Positions 17,811-27,013 of a stretch of DNA of 64,000 nt are shown here, one piece after another; position 1 is the stretch's first letter; the number at the start of each line of letters is the position of its first letter. A program made the translations under genes and the position numbers. The notes under the pieces were generated by a model. The model made no database searches. It worked only from the letters and a program-made list of their open reading frames with translations, and had not been told where the DNA came from. Source of the DNA: Chitinophaga ginsengisegetis (GTDB lineage: Bacteria; Bacteroidota; Bacteroidia; Chitinophagales; Chitinophagaceae). The DNA lies in assembly GCF_900168065.1 (NCBI RefSeq), contig NZ_FUZZ01000001.1, positions 1,736,001-1,800,000 of the forward strand, in the 5' to 3' direction.

Positions 17811-18713
17811 TTAACTCCCCGTAGGCCGGAAACTCGGTGTGCTTACATTACTTTCTATAAATGCCTTGCGGTATTCCCTGGGAGATTTTCCCTGGTAGAT
17901 TCTGAACTGCCTGTTAAAGTAGGATACATTGTCAAAACCGCAGGCATAGCATATTTCAGAGATCCCATTTTCTGTGCCTATTAACAGCTTTGTAGCGTGA
18001 CTAATCCTTATCTCATTTACAAATTGTGAGAATGTTTTGGTGGTTCTTTTTTTGAAGTAACGGCAAAACGCGGCTTCGTTCATACAGGCAAGAGATGCGG
18101 CAGATTTGCTATCTACATGATTAGGGTAATTTTCCAATACGTACTTGAATATGGGTTCTAATTTTTTTGAATCTGCATCCTTATAACGTGTTTTCCCGGG
18201 ATCATCTGTTAGTAGTTGCACACTCTCCCTGCCCTGTAGCGACAATTCATCCAGGATCTGTAAAAGTATGATCAGGTTTTTCATTTGCTGATTTGCCTGA
18301 AACTGAAAAAACAGGTTATGAACAGCAGCGGATATTTTATTAAATTTTATTCCATACTGGGATAACTGCATCAGTTCTTTTATCTTTCTCAATTCCAGCT
18401 TTTCGAAAAAATCCCTGCCAACAAAATCTTCTGTAAACTGTACGATAATAGCATGCGCTATTTCGTCGGCCCCAACAGGTGAACTGTTATTGCAGAAGCA
18501 ATGGACCAAACCCGGCCCGAACATATAAATTTCTCCTTCGTTGTAATTCATCACCTTATTTCCTGCATACATTCTGCCCGCACTTTTTACAATCAGGATC
18601 AACTCGTGCCCATGATGAAAATGGAACGTATTGGTGAACCGGGGTTGACAGAATTCTTTAATTACAAAACTGGCATCCTCCGGAGTAGATATGTGTCGGT
18701 AAGAAACTTTCAT
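17811..18713 (-). CDS. AraC family transcriptional regulator
   Basis: A 300-residue regulator. The N-terminal 90 residues form a cupin-type sensor (FHFHHGHELILIVKSAGRMYAG, then YNEGEIYMFGPGLVH). The C-terminal 100 residues hold two helix-turn-helix units (SKSAASLACMNEAAFCRYFKK and GISEICYACGFDNVSYFNRQF, ending KSPREYRK), the AraC/XylS signature. It is divergent from the sugar-acid operon that starts at 18972, so it is the natural candidate to regulate that operon in answer to a sugar-acid ligand. That link is inferred from position. Confidence 0.92.
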   Translation of the reverse strand: MKVSYRHISTPEDASFVIKEFCQPRFTNTFHFHHGHELILIVKSAGRMYAGNKVMNYNEGEIYMFGPGLVHCFCNNSSPVGADEIAHAIIVQFTEDFVGRDFFEKLELRKIKELMQLSQYGIKFNKISAAVHNLFFQFQANQQMKNLIILLQILDELSLQGRESVQLLTDDPGKTRYKDADSKKLEPIFKYVLENYPNHVDSKSAASLACMNEAAFCRYFKKRTTKTFSQFVNEIRISHATKLLIGTENGISEICYACGFDNVSYFNRQFRIYQGKSPREYRKAFIESNVSTPSFRPTGS

Positions 18714-18899
18714 AACGTCTTTATCTTTAGTACACTATTTATTTTCTAACGCAAAAAAACCAGGAATATGGTAAATATAGTATCGATATCTTGCAAATGA
18801 AGTACTTTTATTTCAATGGAAGTCTGAATAAGTTTGTGAAACAATGAATTTTTTTAAAAAACGTTCCCGTCATGAAACCAACAAGTTTGTGCCATACTA

Positions 18900-18923
18900 T
18901 TGTCCATTCTTTGTGATGGACAA
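18900..18923. promoter_or_regulatory. Candidate operator: TTGTCCAT-N8-ATGGACAA
   Basis: A perfect inverted repeat with 8-bp arms lies about 50 bp before the first gene of the sugar-acid operon and in the intergenic space shared with the AraC gene. The 9-mer AAGTTTGTG also occurs twice just upstream (18830-18838 and 18883-18891). No T-run follows, so a protein-binding site is more likely than a terminator. Confidence 0.5.
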
Positions 18924-18971
18924 ATAAATCACCTGCAAATACATTATTCCACTTTTATATATTAATGCGTT

Positions 18972-19856
18972 ATGGAACTAGGGATACACAATTGGATGCG
19001 GTCTGAAACGATAGAAACTACCATGCGGAGAGTTGCTGCGCTGGGATATACCCAACTTGAAATTGCCGGAACACCCGAACATTATGATACCAAGCAACTA
19101 AGAAAACTAATGCAGGAACATGGTTTGTCCTGCTGGGGAGCTGTAACACTGATGTTGGGAGACAGGAACCTGCTTGCCAGGGATGAGGCGCAGCGCGCAA
19201 GATCGGTGCAATATGTGAAGGATGTAATAAAAATGGTAAGGGAACTGGATGGCCATATGGTGGCGGTTGTACCATGTACAGTCGGAAAAATTGTCCCCGA
19301 CGGACGACCCGATGAAGAATGGAAATGGGCTGTTAATGCACTGAAAGAAATTTACGACTATAGCGAGGCATCCGGCATCCGGATAGGTATTGAACCCATC
19401 AACAGGTTTGAAACCTATTTCATCAACAGGGCAGATCAGGCATTGGCGCTGGCAGAAGCGACAGGACCCAATTGTGGCATTTGCCTGGATACCTTTCACA
19501 TGAATATCGAAGAGGCAGATATGTTTGAGGCGATTAAAAAGGCGAAGGGAAAACTGGCAGGTTTTCATGTAGCAGATAACAACAGGATGGCGCCCGGAAT
19601 GGGTAACCTCAACTGGAGGAAGATCATCGATACATTGAAGGAAATAAACTATAATGAAGTGCTTTCCGTAGAATTTTGTGCATCACTGGATCGTACGCCG
19701 GCCAATCCATACCCGGATTCTATTGATGAAAACCCTGAAAACTTATCTGCTGAGCAGGCGAAATTCCTGGTAGACCACGGCAGCGCTTCTGTTACAGAAG
19801 AGTTTTATACTATGCTCACCACCCAATCATTTAATACTTTATCAAAACTTATTTAA
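18972..19856 (+). CDS. Sugar phosphate isomerase/epimerase (xylose isomerase-like TIM barrel)
   Basis: A 294-residue TIM-barrel enzyme of the AP-endonuclease-2/xylose-isomerase fold. Probable metal ligands appear in the usual four places: Glu in IGIEPINRFE (about 140), Asp in CLDTFHMNIEE (about 173), His in GFHVADNNR (about 200) and Glu in SVEFCAS (about 236). This layout resembles D-psicose/D-tagatose 3-epimerase relatives and hydroxypyruvate-isomerase-like proteins. It opens the operon and is followed 20 bp later by an acid-sugar dehydratase homologue, so a keto/aldo interconversion or epimerisation of a sugar or sugar acid is likely. Exact substrate is unknown. Confidence 0.88.
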   Translation: MELGIHNWMRSETIETTMRRVAALGYTQLEIAGTPEHYDTKQLRKLMQEHGLSCWGAVTLMLGDRNLLARDEAQRARSVQYVKDVIKMVRELDGHMVAVVPCTVGKIVPDGRPDEEWKWAVNALKEIYDYSEASGIRIGIEPINRFETYFINRADQALALAEATGPNCGICLDTFHMNIEEADMFEAIKKAKGKLAGFHVADNNRMAPGMGNLNWRKIIDTLKEINYNEVLSVEFCASLDRTPANPYPDSIDENPENLSAEQAKFLVDHGSASVTEEFYTMLTTQSFNTLSKLI

Positions 19857-19876
19857 AAGAAGTCAACTGCTAACAG

Positions 19877-21043
19877 ATGAAAATAGCTAATGTAGAGGCA
19901 TTTTGGTTGCGCTGTCCGGTTCCCAAAGAAAAACAACATACTTCAGATTATGGATTGTTGGCCAATTTTGACATGACACTTGTTGTGATCACTACAGATG
20001 ACGGTCTTCAGGGATTTGGAGAAGCCAAAGCAGCGGTTGGATCTTCGGGCGTGTGTGCTTCCATTGTAAATTGTATTGAAAATGAACTGAAGCCTGCCTT
20101 ACTGGGTAAACATGTGAAAGACATTTCCCGTTTATGGGAGGAGATGTACAACGGCACAAGGGATCACTATGCATTGCTGAGAGGACGGAAATTCCCTATC
20201 CTCGGCAGAAGAGGCCTCACCATATCAGCCATGAGTGGCATTGATACTGCCTTGTGGGATCTGAAAGGAAAAATGCTGCAGGTTCCGGTGATGGATTTGC
20301 TCGGTGGCGCCTGCAGGGATAGGATGCCGGCCTACGCAAGTGGTGGCTGGGCAGATGCAGACAACATTGGCGCCCAACTGAAAGGCTATGTAGATAAAGG
20401 GTTTGGGAGTGTAAAGATGCGTGTTGGCGTGATGGACCAGACAGTACAAAACAGTATTGAAAGAGTAAAAGCAGCGAGAGCCGCCATAGGTCCGGATGTA
20501 AAACTGATGGCCGACGCACACGGTACCTTTAGTGTTCCGGAAGCGAAACAATTTTGCCGGGGAGTAGCAGATTGTAACCTGTATTGGTTTGAAGAACCTA
20601 TCAGTCCTGATAATAAAAGAGGAACTGCAGAAGTAAGGGCTTCTACACATATTCCCATTGCGGCAGGAGAAAGTGAATATACCAGTTTTGACATTAATGC
20701 ACTTTTGGAATTAAGAGCAATTGATGTGATACAACCGGATGCAGCTATCATTGGCGGTATTTCGGAAGCAGTGCGTGTATCGCATCTCGCCAGTGTGCAT
20801 CAGCTGGAGCTGGCGCCGCATTGCTGGGGTTCTGCCTTTTCTTTTATGGCGGGGCTGAACGTAGCATTTGCATCGCCTTCGGCCACTATCATTGAGTTCT
20901 CACTGGGAGGAAATCCTATGATGTATGAGCTGGTGAAGGAGCAGATTACCGTTACAAACGGCTCCATCCACGCGCCCACTGCCCCGGGATTAGGAGTAAG
21001 CCCCGACTGGGATTTTGTACGGCAGTATAAACAAAAAGTTTAG
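19877..21043 (+). CDS. Mandelate racemase/muconate lactonizing enzyme family, probable acid-sugar dehydratase
   Basis: A 388-residue enolase-superfamily enzyme. The N-terminal capping domain (to about 125) is followed by a barrel with KMRVG (Lys-x-Arg, second strand), metal-ligand Asp in LMADAHGTF, Glu in WFEEP, Glu in AAGESEYTS, and the Asp/His dyad in QPDAAIIGG and APHCWGS. The dyad places it in the mandelate racemase subgroup, where most members dehydrate aldonic or uronic acids to 2-keto-3-deoxy products. The neighbouring isomerase, hydroxyacid dehydrogenase and SusC/SusD fit a sugar-acid route. Substrate not assignable by eye. Confidence 0.9.
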   Translation: MKIANVEAFWLRCPVPKEKQHTSDYGLLANFDMTLVVITTDDGLQGFGEAKAAVGSSGVCASIVNCIENELKPALLGKHVKDISRLWEEMYNGTRDHYALLRGRKFPILGRRGLTISAMSGIDTALWDLKGKMLQVPVMDLLGGACRDRMPAYASGGWADADNIGAQLKGYVDKGFGSVKMRVGVMDQTVQNSIERVKAARAAIGPDVKLMADAHGTFSVPEAKQFCRGVADCNLYWFEEPISPDNKRGTAEVRASTHIPIAAGESEYTSFDINALLELRAIDVIQPDAAIIGGISEAVRVSHLASVHQLELAPHCWGSAFSFMAGLNVAFASPSATIIEFSLGGNPMMYELVKEQITVTNGSIHAPTAPGLGVSPDWDFVRQYKQKV

Positions 21044-21068
21044 AAGTGATATTTGTAAATAACTATTT

Positions 21069-21557
21069 ATGGCCAAAGCACTTAAAATTAATCACGTAAC
21101 GCTGATTGTAGACAACCTGGAAAAAGCAGGTCACTTCTATCAGCATGAATTAGGCCTGGAACCGCTTGCCGCCTTCCGGTTTGATTACCCCGTTATGTTT
21201 TTCAAATTCAACGAAGAGCAGCAACTGCATATCTCTGAATGGGAAGACCATACTTCCTTCCGTGGGCATGTTTGTGTGCAGGTAGACGATTTCAGCAGCC
21301 TCTTTTTCCGTATGAAAGAACTCAATGTAATTGATATAAAACCCTGGGGAAAGGTGAGAAAACTGCCTGACGGCGCCATGCAGATGTTTGTGCGTGATCC
21401 TGCCGGCAACCTCGTGGAAATATCTTCCATACCAGGAGCGGAAGTCGACTCCCGGATACTTGCCGATGAACTCTATGAAGAAGGGTTGTATGTTTCAAAC
21501 AGAAATGACTTCAGAGGATACAGATCCGATGATGCCACTTTATATCACAAGAAATGA
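21069..21557 (+). CDS. VOC family dioxygenase/glyoxalase-like protein
   Basis: A 162-residue protein with one clear VOC domain: KINHVTLIVDNLEKAGHFYQHELGL begins it with the His metal ligand, LHISEWEDH follows, HVCVQVDDF gives the second ligand region and DPAGNLVEISS supplies the C-terminal Glu. These residues suggest an intact metal site, unlike the VOC protein at 13.3 kb. It overlaps the next gene by 4 bp (ATGA), so translation is probably coupled. In this operon it may act on a keto-acid intermediate; that is inference. Confidence 0.88.
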   Translation: MAKALKINHVTLIVDNLEKAGHFYQHELGLEPLAAFRFDYPVMFFKFNEEQQLHISEWEDHTSFRGHVCVQVDDFSSLFFRMKELNVIDIKPWGKVRKLPDGAMQMFVRDPAGNLVEISSIPGAEVDSRILADELYEEGLYVSNRNDFRGYRSDDATLYHKK

Positions 21558-22504
21558 GAAAAAACGTATTGTTGCTTGAAACCATTGCAGATGAAGCATT
21601 CGCCTTTCTTCAGCAGCATGTGAATGTATTCACAGGATACGATGAAGCCAGCTTAAACAACGTATTGAACAAGGAAGACATCCATGCCATCATTACAAGA
21701 GGAAAAGGCCTGATCAATAAACCGCTCATAGACGCTTTTCCGCATTTACAGGTGGTAGCCAGATGTGGCGTAGGATTGGACAATGTAGATGTAGCTGCAG
21801 CAACAGTAAGAAAAATCATGGTAATTAATGCACCGGGCAGTAATGCCGCAACTATTGCGGAGCATACCCTGAGCCTGATGCTGATGCTGATGCGCAATAT
21901 GTATGAATCGGTTTCACAGGTGAAACAAAACAACTGGAACTGGCGCAATCAATATACAGGAGATGAGCTGAACGGGAAAACACTGGGCGTATTGGGAATG
22001 GGCAATATAGGAAAACGTGTAGCCCGGATTGCAGAAGCTTTTGGGATGGAGGTGCTGTATTGGAGTAAATCTGTCCAGGACCTGCCTTACAAATATCTGC
22101 CGATGGAAGATGTATTACGGTATTCGGATGTAGTTAGTCTCCACCTTCCTTTTAATAATGAAACAGGTAAGATCATAGGAGAAGAACAACTGCGTTTAAT
22201 GAAACCCGGCTCACTATTGATTAATACCGCAAGAGGCGCGCTTATCGACCATCCGGCATTATTACAGGCATTAAATTCCGGGGGGATTTCGGGTTTTGCT
22301 GCAGATGTATTACCAGATGAGCCACCCGTTGAGAGCCTCGGTATTGTACATCATCCGCGGGTAATCATTACGCCTCATACCGGCAGCCTTACATCGGCCA
22401 CCTATCGGCAGATATGCCTGCTCACCATCAACAATGTAGTAGCAGCGCTTACTGGCAGGAACCCGGAACCTGGCAGCATATTTAACCGCAGTGCGTTGCA
22501 CTGA
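21554..22504 (+). CDS. D-2-hydroxyacid dehydrogenase, NAD-dependent
   Basis: A 316-residue dehydrogenase of the 3-phosphoglycerate-dehydrogenase-like family. The Rossmann nucleotide loop is LGVLGMGNIGKRVA (about 143-156), and the catalytic residues are Arg in NTARGALID (about 230), Glu in LPDEPPVES and His in TPHTGSLTSATY (about 284). No ACT domain is present, so it is a general hydroxyacid dehydrogenase rather than a regulated serine-pathway enzyme. It is coupled to the VOC gene and fits reduction or oxidation of a 2-keto or 2-hydroxy sugar-acid product. Confidence 0.92.
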   Translation: MRKNVLLLETIADEAFAFLQQHVNVFTGYDEASLNNVLNKEDIHAIITRGKGLINKPLIDAFPHLQVVARCGVGLDNVDVAAATVRKIMVINAPGSNAATIAEHTLSLMLMLMRNMYESVSQVKQNNWNWRNQYTGDELNGKTLGVLGMGNIGKRVARIAEAFGMEVLYWSKSVQDLPYKYLPMEDVLRYSDVVSLHLPFNNETGKIIGEEQLRLMKPGSLLINTARGALIDHPALLQALNSGGISGFAADVLPDEPPVESLGIVHHPRVIITPHTGSLTSATYRQICLLTINNVVAALTGRNPEPGSIFNRSALH

Positions 22505-22556
22505 CAGGTAGCCGGGTTGAATCGCATAAAAACGGTCATCAATAATCTTTGTTCAA

Positions 22557-23429
22557 ATGAAAAAAATTTGCGTTTGCTTATTGTTTATGGTAAGCACCAG
22601 TATTACATGCACCGGCTTTCTCTTTGCACAATCTTCCAAAGAGGTAAAAAAGCCACTGGTTGTTTTCGTGACCGGTGATCATGAGTACAGCAGCGAAGAA
22701 ACCATGCCGGTAATCGCCGCCGCACTGGAGAAGGATTATGGCATGAAAACGATCGTTCTCAAATCATCTCCTGATTATAACAGCGAAGAAAATATTCCGG
22801 GTCTCGAGGCATTAAAACATGCAGACCTCGCAGTTTTCTTCCTGCGTTGGCGCAGGCTTCCTCCCGAACAACTTGCGTATATAGATGCTTACCTGAAATC
22901 CGGCAAGCCTGTAATGGGGTTCCGCACCACCACCCATGCATTCCATTTTCCGGAAGGACATGCCAGTGAGAAATGGAATGCCTTCGGAGAGTTTGCATTG
23001 AACGCACCTCCGGGATGGGGCGGCGCCGCCAAACATACCCACTACGGGCACGAGAGCAGCACGGATGTACGCATCATACCTGAACAAGCCAACAATCCTA
23101 TCCTCACGGGCGTTGCAACAAACTTCCATGTCCGCTCATGGCTGTACCGTGTTTTACCGGATTATCCGGTGAAAGGTTCTACCTGGTTACTGATGGGAAA
23201 GGCGGTTAATCCCGATAAAGAAGCTATTGAAAACCCTGTTGCCTGGACCGGCACCAACGCTTTCGGCGGACGGGTTTTTATGACAACCCTGGGCCATCCT
23301 GAAGATTTCAGACAGGAACCCTTTCAGCGCCTCGTGATCAATGCCATTCATTATGAGCTGGGCCTCAAAGTTCCACGAAAATGGAAAGGCAAAATGAATA
23401 TACAGGTGCCCTACCGCATAGCGAAATAA
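22557..23429 (+). CDS. ThuA-domain protein, secreted
   Basis: A 290-residue protein with a signal peptide ending near LFAQS and a ThuA (trehalose-utilisation-like) class I glutamine-amidotransferase-fold domain. Recognisable segments are VVFVTGDHEYSSEETMPVIA, LKHADLAVFFLRWRRLPPEQL, GKPVMGFRTTTHAF and RVFMTTLGHPEDF. The family recurs in Bacteroidota and Planctomycetes beside PVC-type haem proteins and sugar dehydrogenases. A PVC-type haem protein is encoded immediately downstream. The enzymatic role of most ThuA proteins is not settled; a 3-keto-sugar pathway link has been suggested for the family. Confidence 0.87.
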   Translation: MKKICVCLLFMVSTSITCTGFLFAQSSKEVKKPLVVFVTGDHEYSSEETMPVIAAALEKDYGMKTIVLKSSPDYNSEENIPGLEALKHADLAVFFLRWRRLPPEQLAYIDAYLKSGKPVMGFRTTTHAFHFPEGHASEKWNAFGEFALNAPPGWGGAAKHTHYGHESSTDVRIIPEQANNPILTGVATNFHVRSWLYRVLPDYPVKGSTWLLMGKAVNPDKEAIENPVAWTGTNAFGGRVFMTTLGHPEDFRQEPFQRLVINAIHYELGLKVPRKWKGKMNIQVPYRIAK

Positions 23430-23467
23430 GTACACCACGTTTCCTGATTCAGCTAAATTTATCTAAG

Positions 23468-26400
23468 ATGCCCAGACTATTAAAAATCGGCATTTACACG
23501 TCTTTTATTCCCATGGTGTTGGCGATAATGATACTACACGCCTGTAAATCCGAAGTAGCCACTCCGCTTACCATTTCCGGGACCTCACATATATCCCTGA
23601 TCGGTAACAACCTGGGATCGAGAATGATAAATTATGATAATTTCGAAACGGAGCTGTATCTCCGCTACCCGGAATATAAACTGCACATCCGCAATATGTG
23701 CGATGGTGGCGAAACGCCCGGCTTCCGGCCACACGCCGGCAGGAATTCCCCCTGGGCATTTCCCGGTGCAGAGAAATTCCGTCCTGTGCTGGACAGCCAG
23801 GTTCAGACAATAGAAGGCCCGAGCGAAGGACACTTTGAAACGCCTGATCAATGGCTCACCAGGCTCAAAACAGATGTGATCATCGCCTTTTTCGGCTATA
23901 ATGAATCATTTGATGGAAATGAAGGGCTGAATAATTATAAAGCCGAATTGGATGCCTTTATAAAATGGACGTTGAAGCAAAAATACAATGGCACCTCAGC
24001 ACCGCAACTGGCCATTGTTTCACCCATTGCTTTCGAAAATCTTTCTGATAAATATGATCTCCCCGATGGCCGGAAAGAAAATGAAAACCTTGCTTTGTAT
24101 ACCCAGGCAATGAAGAAAGTGGCTGCCCGTAATAACGTATTATTTGTAGATGCATTCACGCCTTCCAAAAAATGGTACCAGGATACGAAGGGGCCTTTGA
24201 CCATCGACGGTTCACAACTGAATGAAGAAGGTTATAAAAAGCTGGGACGTTTGCTGGCAGACCAGATCTTTGGAAATGTTGCCACCAGCGCAGAAACCAA
24301 CAGAAAGCTGGTACACGACGCTGTAATGGAAAAAAACTGGATGTGGCTCAACGACTATAAAATACCAAACGGAGTACATGTATTTGGTCGCCGGTATGAT
24401 CCTTACGGACCTGATAATTATCCTGCGGAAATAGAAAAAATCCGCGAGATGACAGCGATCAGGGATACCGCAATCTGGTTGGCCGCTTCAAAAGGTGAGA
24501 AGATGGATATTGCGGCTGCCGATAAAAATACCAAAGTATTGCCACCTGTTAAAACCAACTATAACCCTGCTAAAAACGGGAGTCTCCGGTATCTCAGCGG
24601 GCAGGAAGCAACAGGCAAGCTGAAAGTACCACCGGGGTACAAGGTTGAGCTTTTTGCTTCAGAGGAGCAGTTCCCTGACCTGGCCAAGCCAATGCAGATG
24701 TCATTTGATAATAAAGGCAGGCTATGGGTGGCGGTGATGCCGAGTTATCCTCACTATAAGCCCGGAGATGCCAAACCCAATGATAAAATAATTATTTTTG
24801 AAGATACCGACAATGATGGCAAAGCCGACAAGGAAACGGTATTCGCAGATAGCCTGCACCTGCCAATCGGCTTTGAGATAGCAGCAGAAGGAGTATATGT
24901 TGCCCAGGGAACCAATCTTAAATTGTTAACAGATACAGATGGTGATGATAAAGCAGACAAAACAGAGATCCTGCTCAGTGGCTTTGACGATCATGATACA
25001 CATCACAGCAGTCACGCATTTACAGTAGATCCTTCAGGAGCGATCTATTCAGGAGAAGGTGTCTTTCTTCATACACATATAGAAACTTCTTACGGAACTA
25101 TTCGTGCATCCAACGGCGGCTTTTACAGGTACGACCCACGCCGCAGAAAACTGGAACGTACTGCGCAGCTTTCTATTCCAAACCCCTGGGGCATTGCATT
25201 CGACGACTGGGGACAGCCATTCTTTGCAGAAACATCCAGCCCGGATATGCGCTGGATGCTCCCCGGAACCGTATTGCCCAGGTATGGTCAGGCTACGCAT
25301 AAATCCATCCAGCTGATAGAAGATAAACATAAAGTACGGCCAACATCCGGTCTTGAATTCGTGTCCAGCCGGCATTTCCCGGATGAAGTGCAGGGCGACT
25401 TCCTCATCAACAATACCATAGGATTCCTCGGAACAAAAGAACATACGCTGCAGGACGATGGAACAGGCTATAAAAGTCATCACCGCATGGACCTGCTGGT
25501 AAGCGGAGATCCCAATTTCCGTCCGGTAGACCTGGAGTTTGCTCCCGACGGGTCATTATACGTGATCGACTGGCATAACATTCTGATCGGGCACATGCAG
25601 CATAATGCACGCGATCCGTTGCGCGATCACTCGCACGGGAGAGTATACCGCATTACTTATCCGTCGAGACCACTGGTGAAACCCGCAAATATAGCGGGAG
25701 CACCAATAGAAGAACTCCTGGAGAACCTTAAATTACCGGAGTACAGAACCCGCTACAGAACCCGTCGTGAACTGAGAGGGCGCGATGTTTCAACCGTACT
25801 TTCCAAACTGCAAACCTGGGTATCCCATCTGGATAAAAAAGATCCGCGGTATGAGCATCATTTGCTCGAAGGACTTTGGGTGAGCTGGGGAATGAATAAA
25901 GTGGATCAGTCTCTTTTAAAACAGGTATTAACAGCTAAAGATTATCATGCAAGAGCCGCAGCAGTACAGGTGTTGCGGTATACCGGGCACCAGGTGCCTG
26001 ACCAGGCAGACCTGTTAATGCAGGCAGCAAGAGATGAAAACAGCCGCGTACGCCTGATGGCTATCGTAGCCGCCTCCTGGATCGGTAAGGAAAAAGGTCT
26101 TCCCATTTTAGCAGAAGCAAAGAAAATGCCGCTGGACGAATGGATGATCCATGCGTATGAAACCGCAGTGGCACATCTCAATGGCGAAAACGTGAAAAAG
26201 GGAAAAGAGAAAGATGCCAATACAAACCTGAAAGGCGCAGACCTCGCACTGTTTAACCAGGGAAAGAAAATTTATTCTATAGAAGGATATTGTAAAACAT
26301 GTCATCAGGCAGACGGTAAAGGACTTCCCGATTCCGGCTTCCCTCCTCTTGCCGGCTCCGGGTGGGTAACAGGAAACGATGAACGGCTGATCAAGCTGGT

Positions 26401-26656
26401 GATGAAAGGGCTCTTAGGACCAATAGAGGTAAACAATAAAAAATATACCGGCCAGGTTCCCATGACGCCTTTTGGCGGGTTACTGAAGGATGATGAGATT
26501 GCCGCCGTGTTAACCTACGTCCGGAATTCGTTCGGAAACAAGGGAACGCCTGTTTCGCCGGAAAAAGTAAAACAAATAAGGAAAGCCATAGAAAGTAAAA
26601 AAGACTTCTATTCTTCCGAACAGTTGCTTAAAGAGCATCCTATGGAAAAGAAGTAA
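23468..26656 (+). CDS. SGNH-like/PVC-type haem protein fusion: dehydrogenase, HEAT repeats and cytochrome c
   Basis: About 1062 residues, probably a lipoprotein (lipobox ILHAC). Domain order: SGNH/GDSL-hydrolase-like region (about 30-270), PVC-type membrane-bound dehydrogenase beta-propeller (about 380-740, GYKVELFASEEQ, LWVAVMPSYPHY, DGKADKETVFADSL, VIDWHNILIGHMQHN), HEAT-like repeats (about 780-890), and a C-terminal cytochrome c domain with haem motif CKTCH (about 965) and an axial Met region near MTPFGG. The SGNH part lacks the nucleophile Ser (GNN where GDS is usual) and has DGSQ in place of DxxH, so it is probably non-catalytic. An earlier in-frame start overlapping the ThuA gene was rejected because the signal peptide begins at 23468. 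It likely oxidises a sugar substrate in the periplasm and passes electrons to the haem. Confidence 0.88.
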   Translation: MPRLLKIGIYTSFIPMVLAIMILHACKSEVATPLTISGTSHISLIGNNLGSRMINYDNFETELYLRYPEYKLHIRNMCDGGETPGFRPHAGRNSPWAFPGAEKFRPVLDSQVQTIEGPSEGHFETPDQWLTRLKTDVIIAFFGYNESFDGNEGLNNYKAELDAFIKWTLKQKYNGTSAPQLAIVSPIAFENLSDKYDLPDGRKENENLALYTQAMKKVAARNNVLFVDAFTPSKKWYQDTKGPLTIDGSQLNEEGYKKLGRLLADQIFGNVATSAETNRKLVHDAVMEKNWMWLNDYKIPNGVHVFGRRYDPYGPDNYPAEIEKIREMTAIRDTAIWLAASKGEKMDIAAADKNTKVLPPVKTNYNPAKNGSLRYLSGQEATGKLKVPPGYKVELFASEEQFPDLAKPMQMSFDNKGRLWVAVMPSYPHYKPGDAKPNDKIIIFEDTDNDGKADKETVFADSLHLPIGFEIAAEGVYVAQGTNLKLLTDTDGDDKADKTEILLSGFDDHDTHHSSHAFTVDPSGAIYSGEGVFLHTHIETSYGTIRASNGGFYRYDPRRRKLERTAQLSIPNPWGIAFDDWGQPFFAETSSPDMRWMLPGTVLPRYGQATHKSIQLIEDKHKVRPTSGLEFVSSRHFPDEVQGDFLINNTIGFLGTKEHTLQDDGTGYKSHHRMDLLVSGDPNFRPVDLEFAPDGSLYVIDWHNILIGHMQHNARDPLRDHSHGRVYRITYPSRPLVKPANIAGAPIEELLENLKLPEYRTRYRTRRELRGRDVSTVLSKLQTWVSHLDKKDPRYEHHLLEGLWVSWGMNKVDQSLLKQVLTAKDYHARAAAVQVLRYTGHQVPDQADLLMQAARDENSRVRLMAIVAASWIGKEKGLPILAEAKKMPLDEWMIHAYETAVAHLNGENVKKGKEKDANTNLKGADLALFNQGKKIYSIEGYCKTCHQADGKGLPDSGFPPLAGSGWVTGNDERLIKLVMKGLLGPIEVNNKKYTGQVPMTPFGGLLKDDEIAAVLTYVRNSFGNKGTPVSPEKVKQIRKAIESKKDFYSSEQLLKEHPMEKK

Positions 26657-27013
26657 CAAAAAAACGACTTGTTATTTCATCTTCTTGTTTTGTGCTCTTC
26701 TGTTAATTTACTATATCACTTAGCGAAAATATCACAAGGAAGTTTCAGTTTGTATATTTAATATTGTTAGGATTTCTAACCAATATAAATAATTACCGTA
26801 GCCACATAGATATAACAAAAGCATTCAACCAAAAAACCACATTACTCAGATAGCATTCACTGTACAACGACCACATCAGCACTCACATTATAATACGTTA
26901 TGATCAGCACAGGCAGCCATTTCTACTGCCCTGGCACATCTATCTGTCTGTTACTTAACAAATGTTTCTGGAATAATAGGATACTATCAAATTAACCTAA
27001 TAACATTTTAACT
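26657..27013. other. 357-bp gap before second SusC, with an inverted repeat
   Basis: The stretch is AT-rich and has no convincing gene. It holds an imperfect inverted repeat at 26761-26786, ATATTG(G)TTAG with loop GATTT, that could be an operator or a hairpin. A weak TAACAA/TTGTTA stem just after the cytochrome gene stop may slow transcription, but no proper terminator is seen. No TAnnTTTG box at a sensible distance from the SusC start was found, so the operon's promoter here is not identified. Confidence 0.45.

Noticed and set aside
19107..19568. 153-codon minus-strand frame inside the isomerase gene
   Set aside because: Shadow frame of a conserved TIM-barrel gene, rich in Cys and His as usual for antisense frames.
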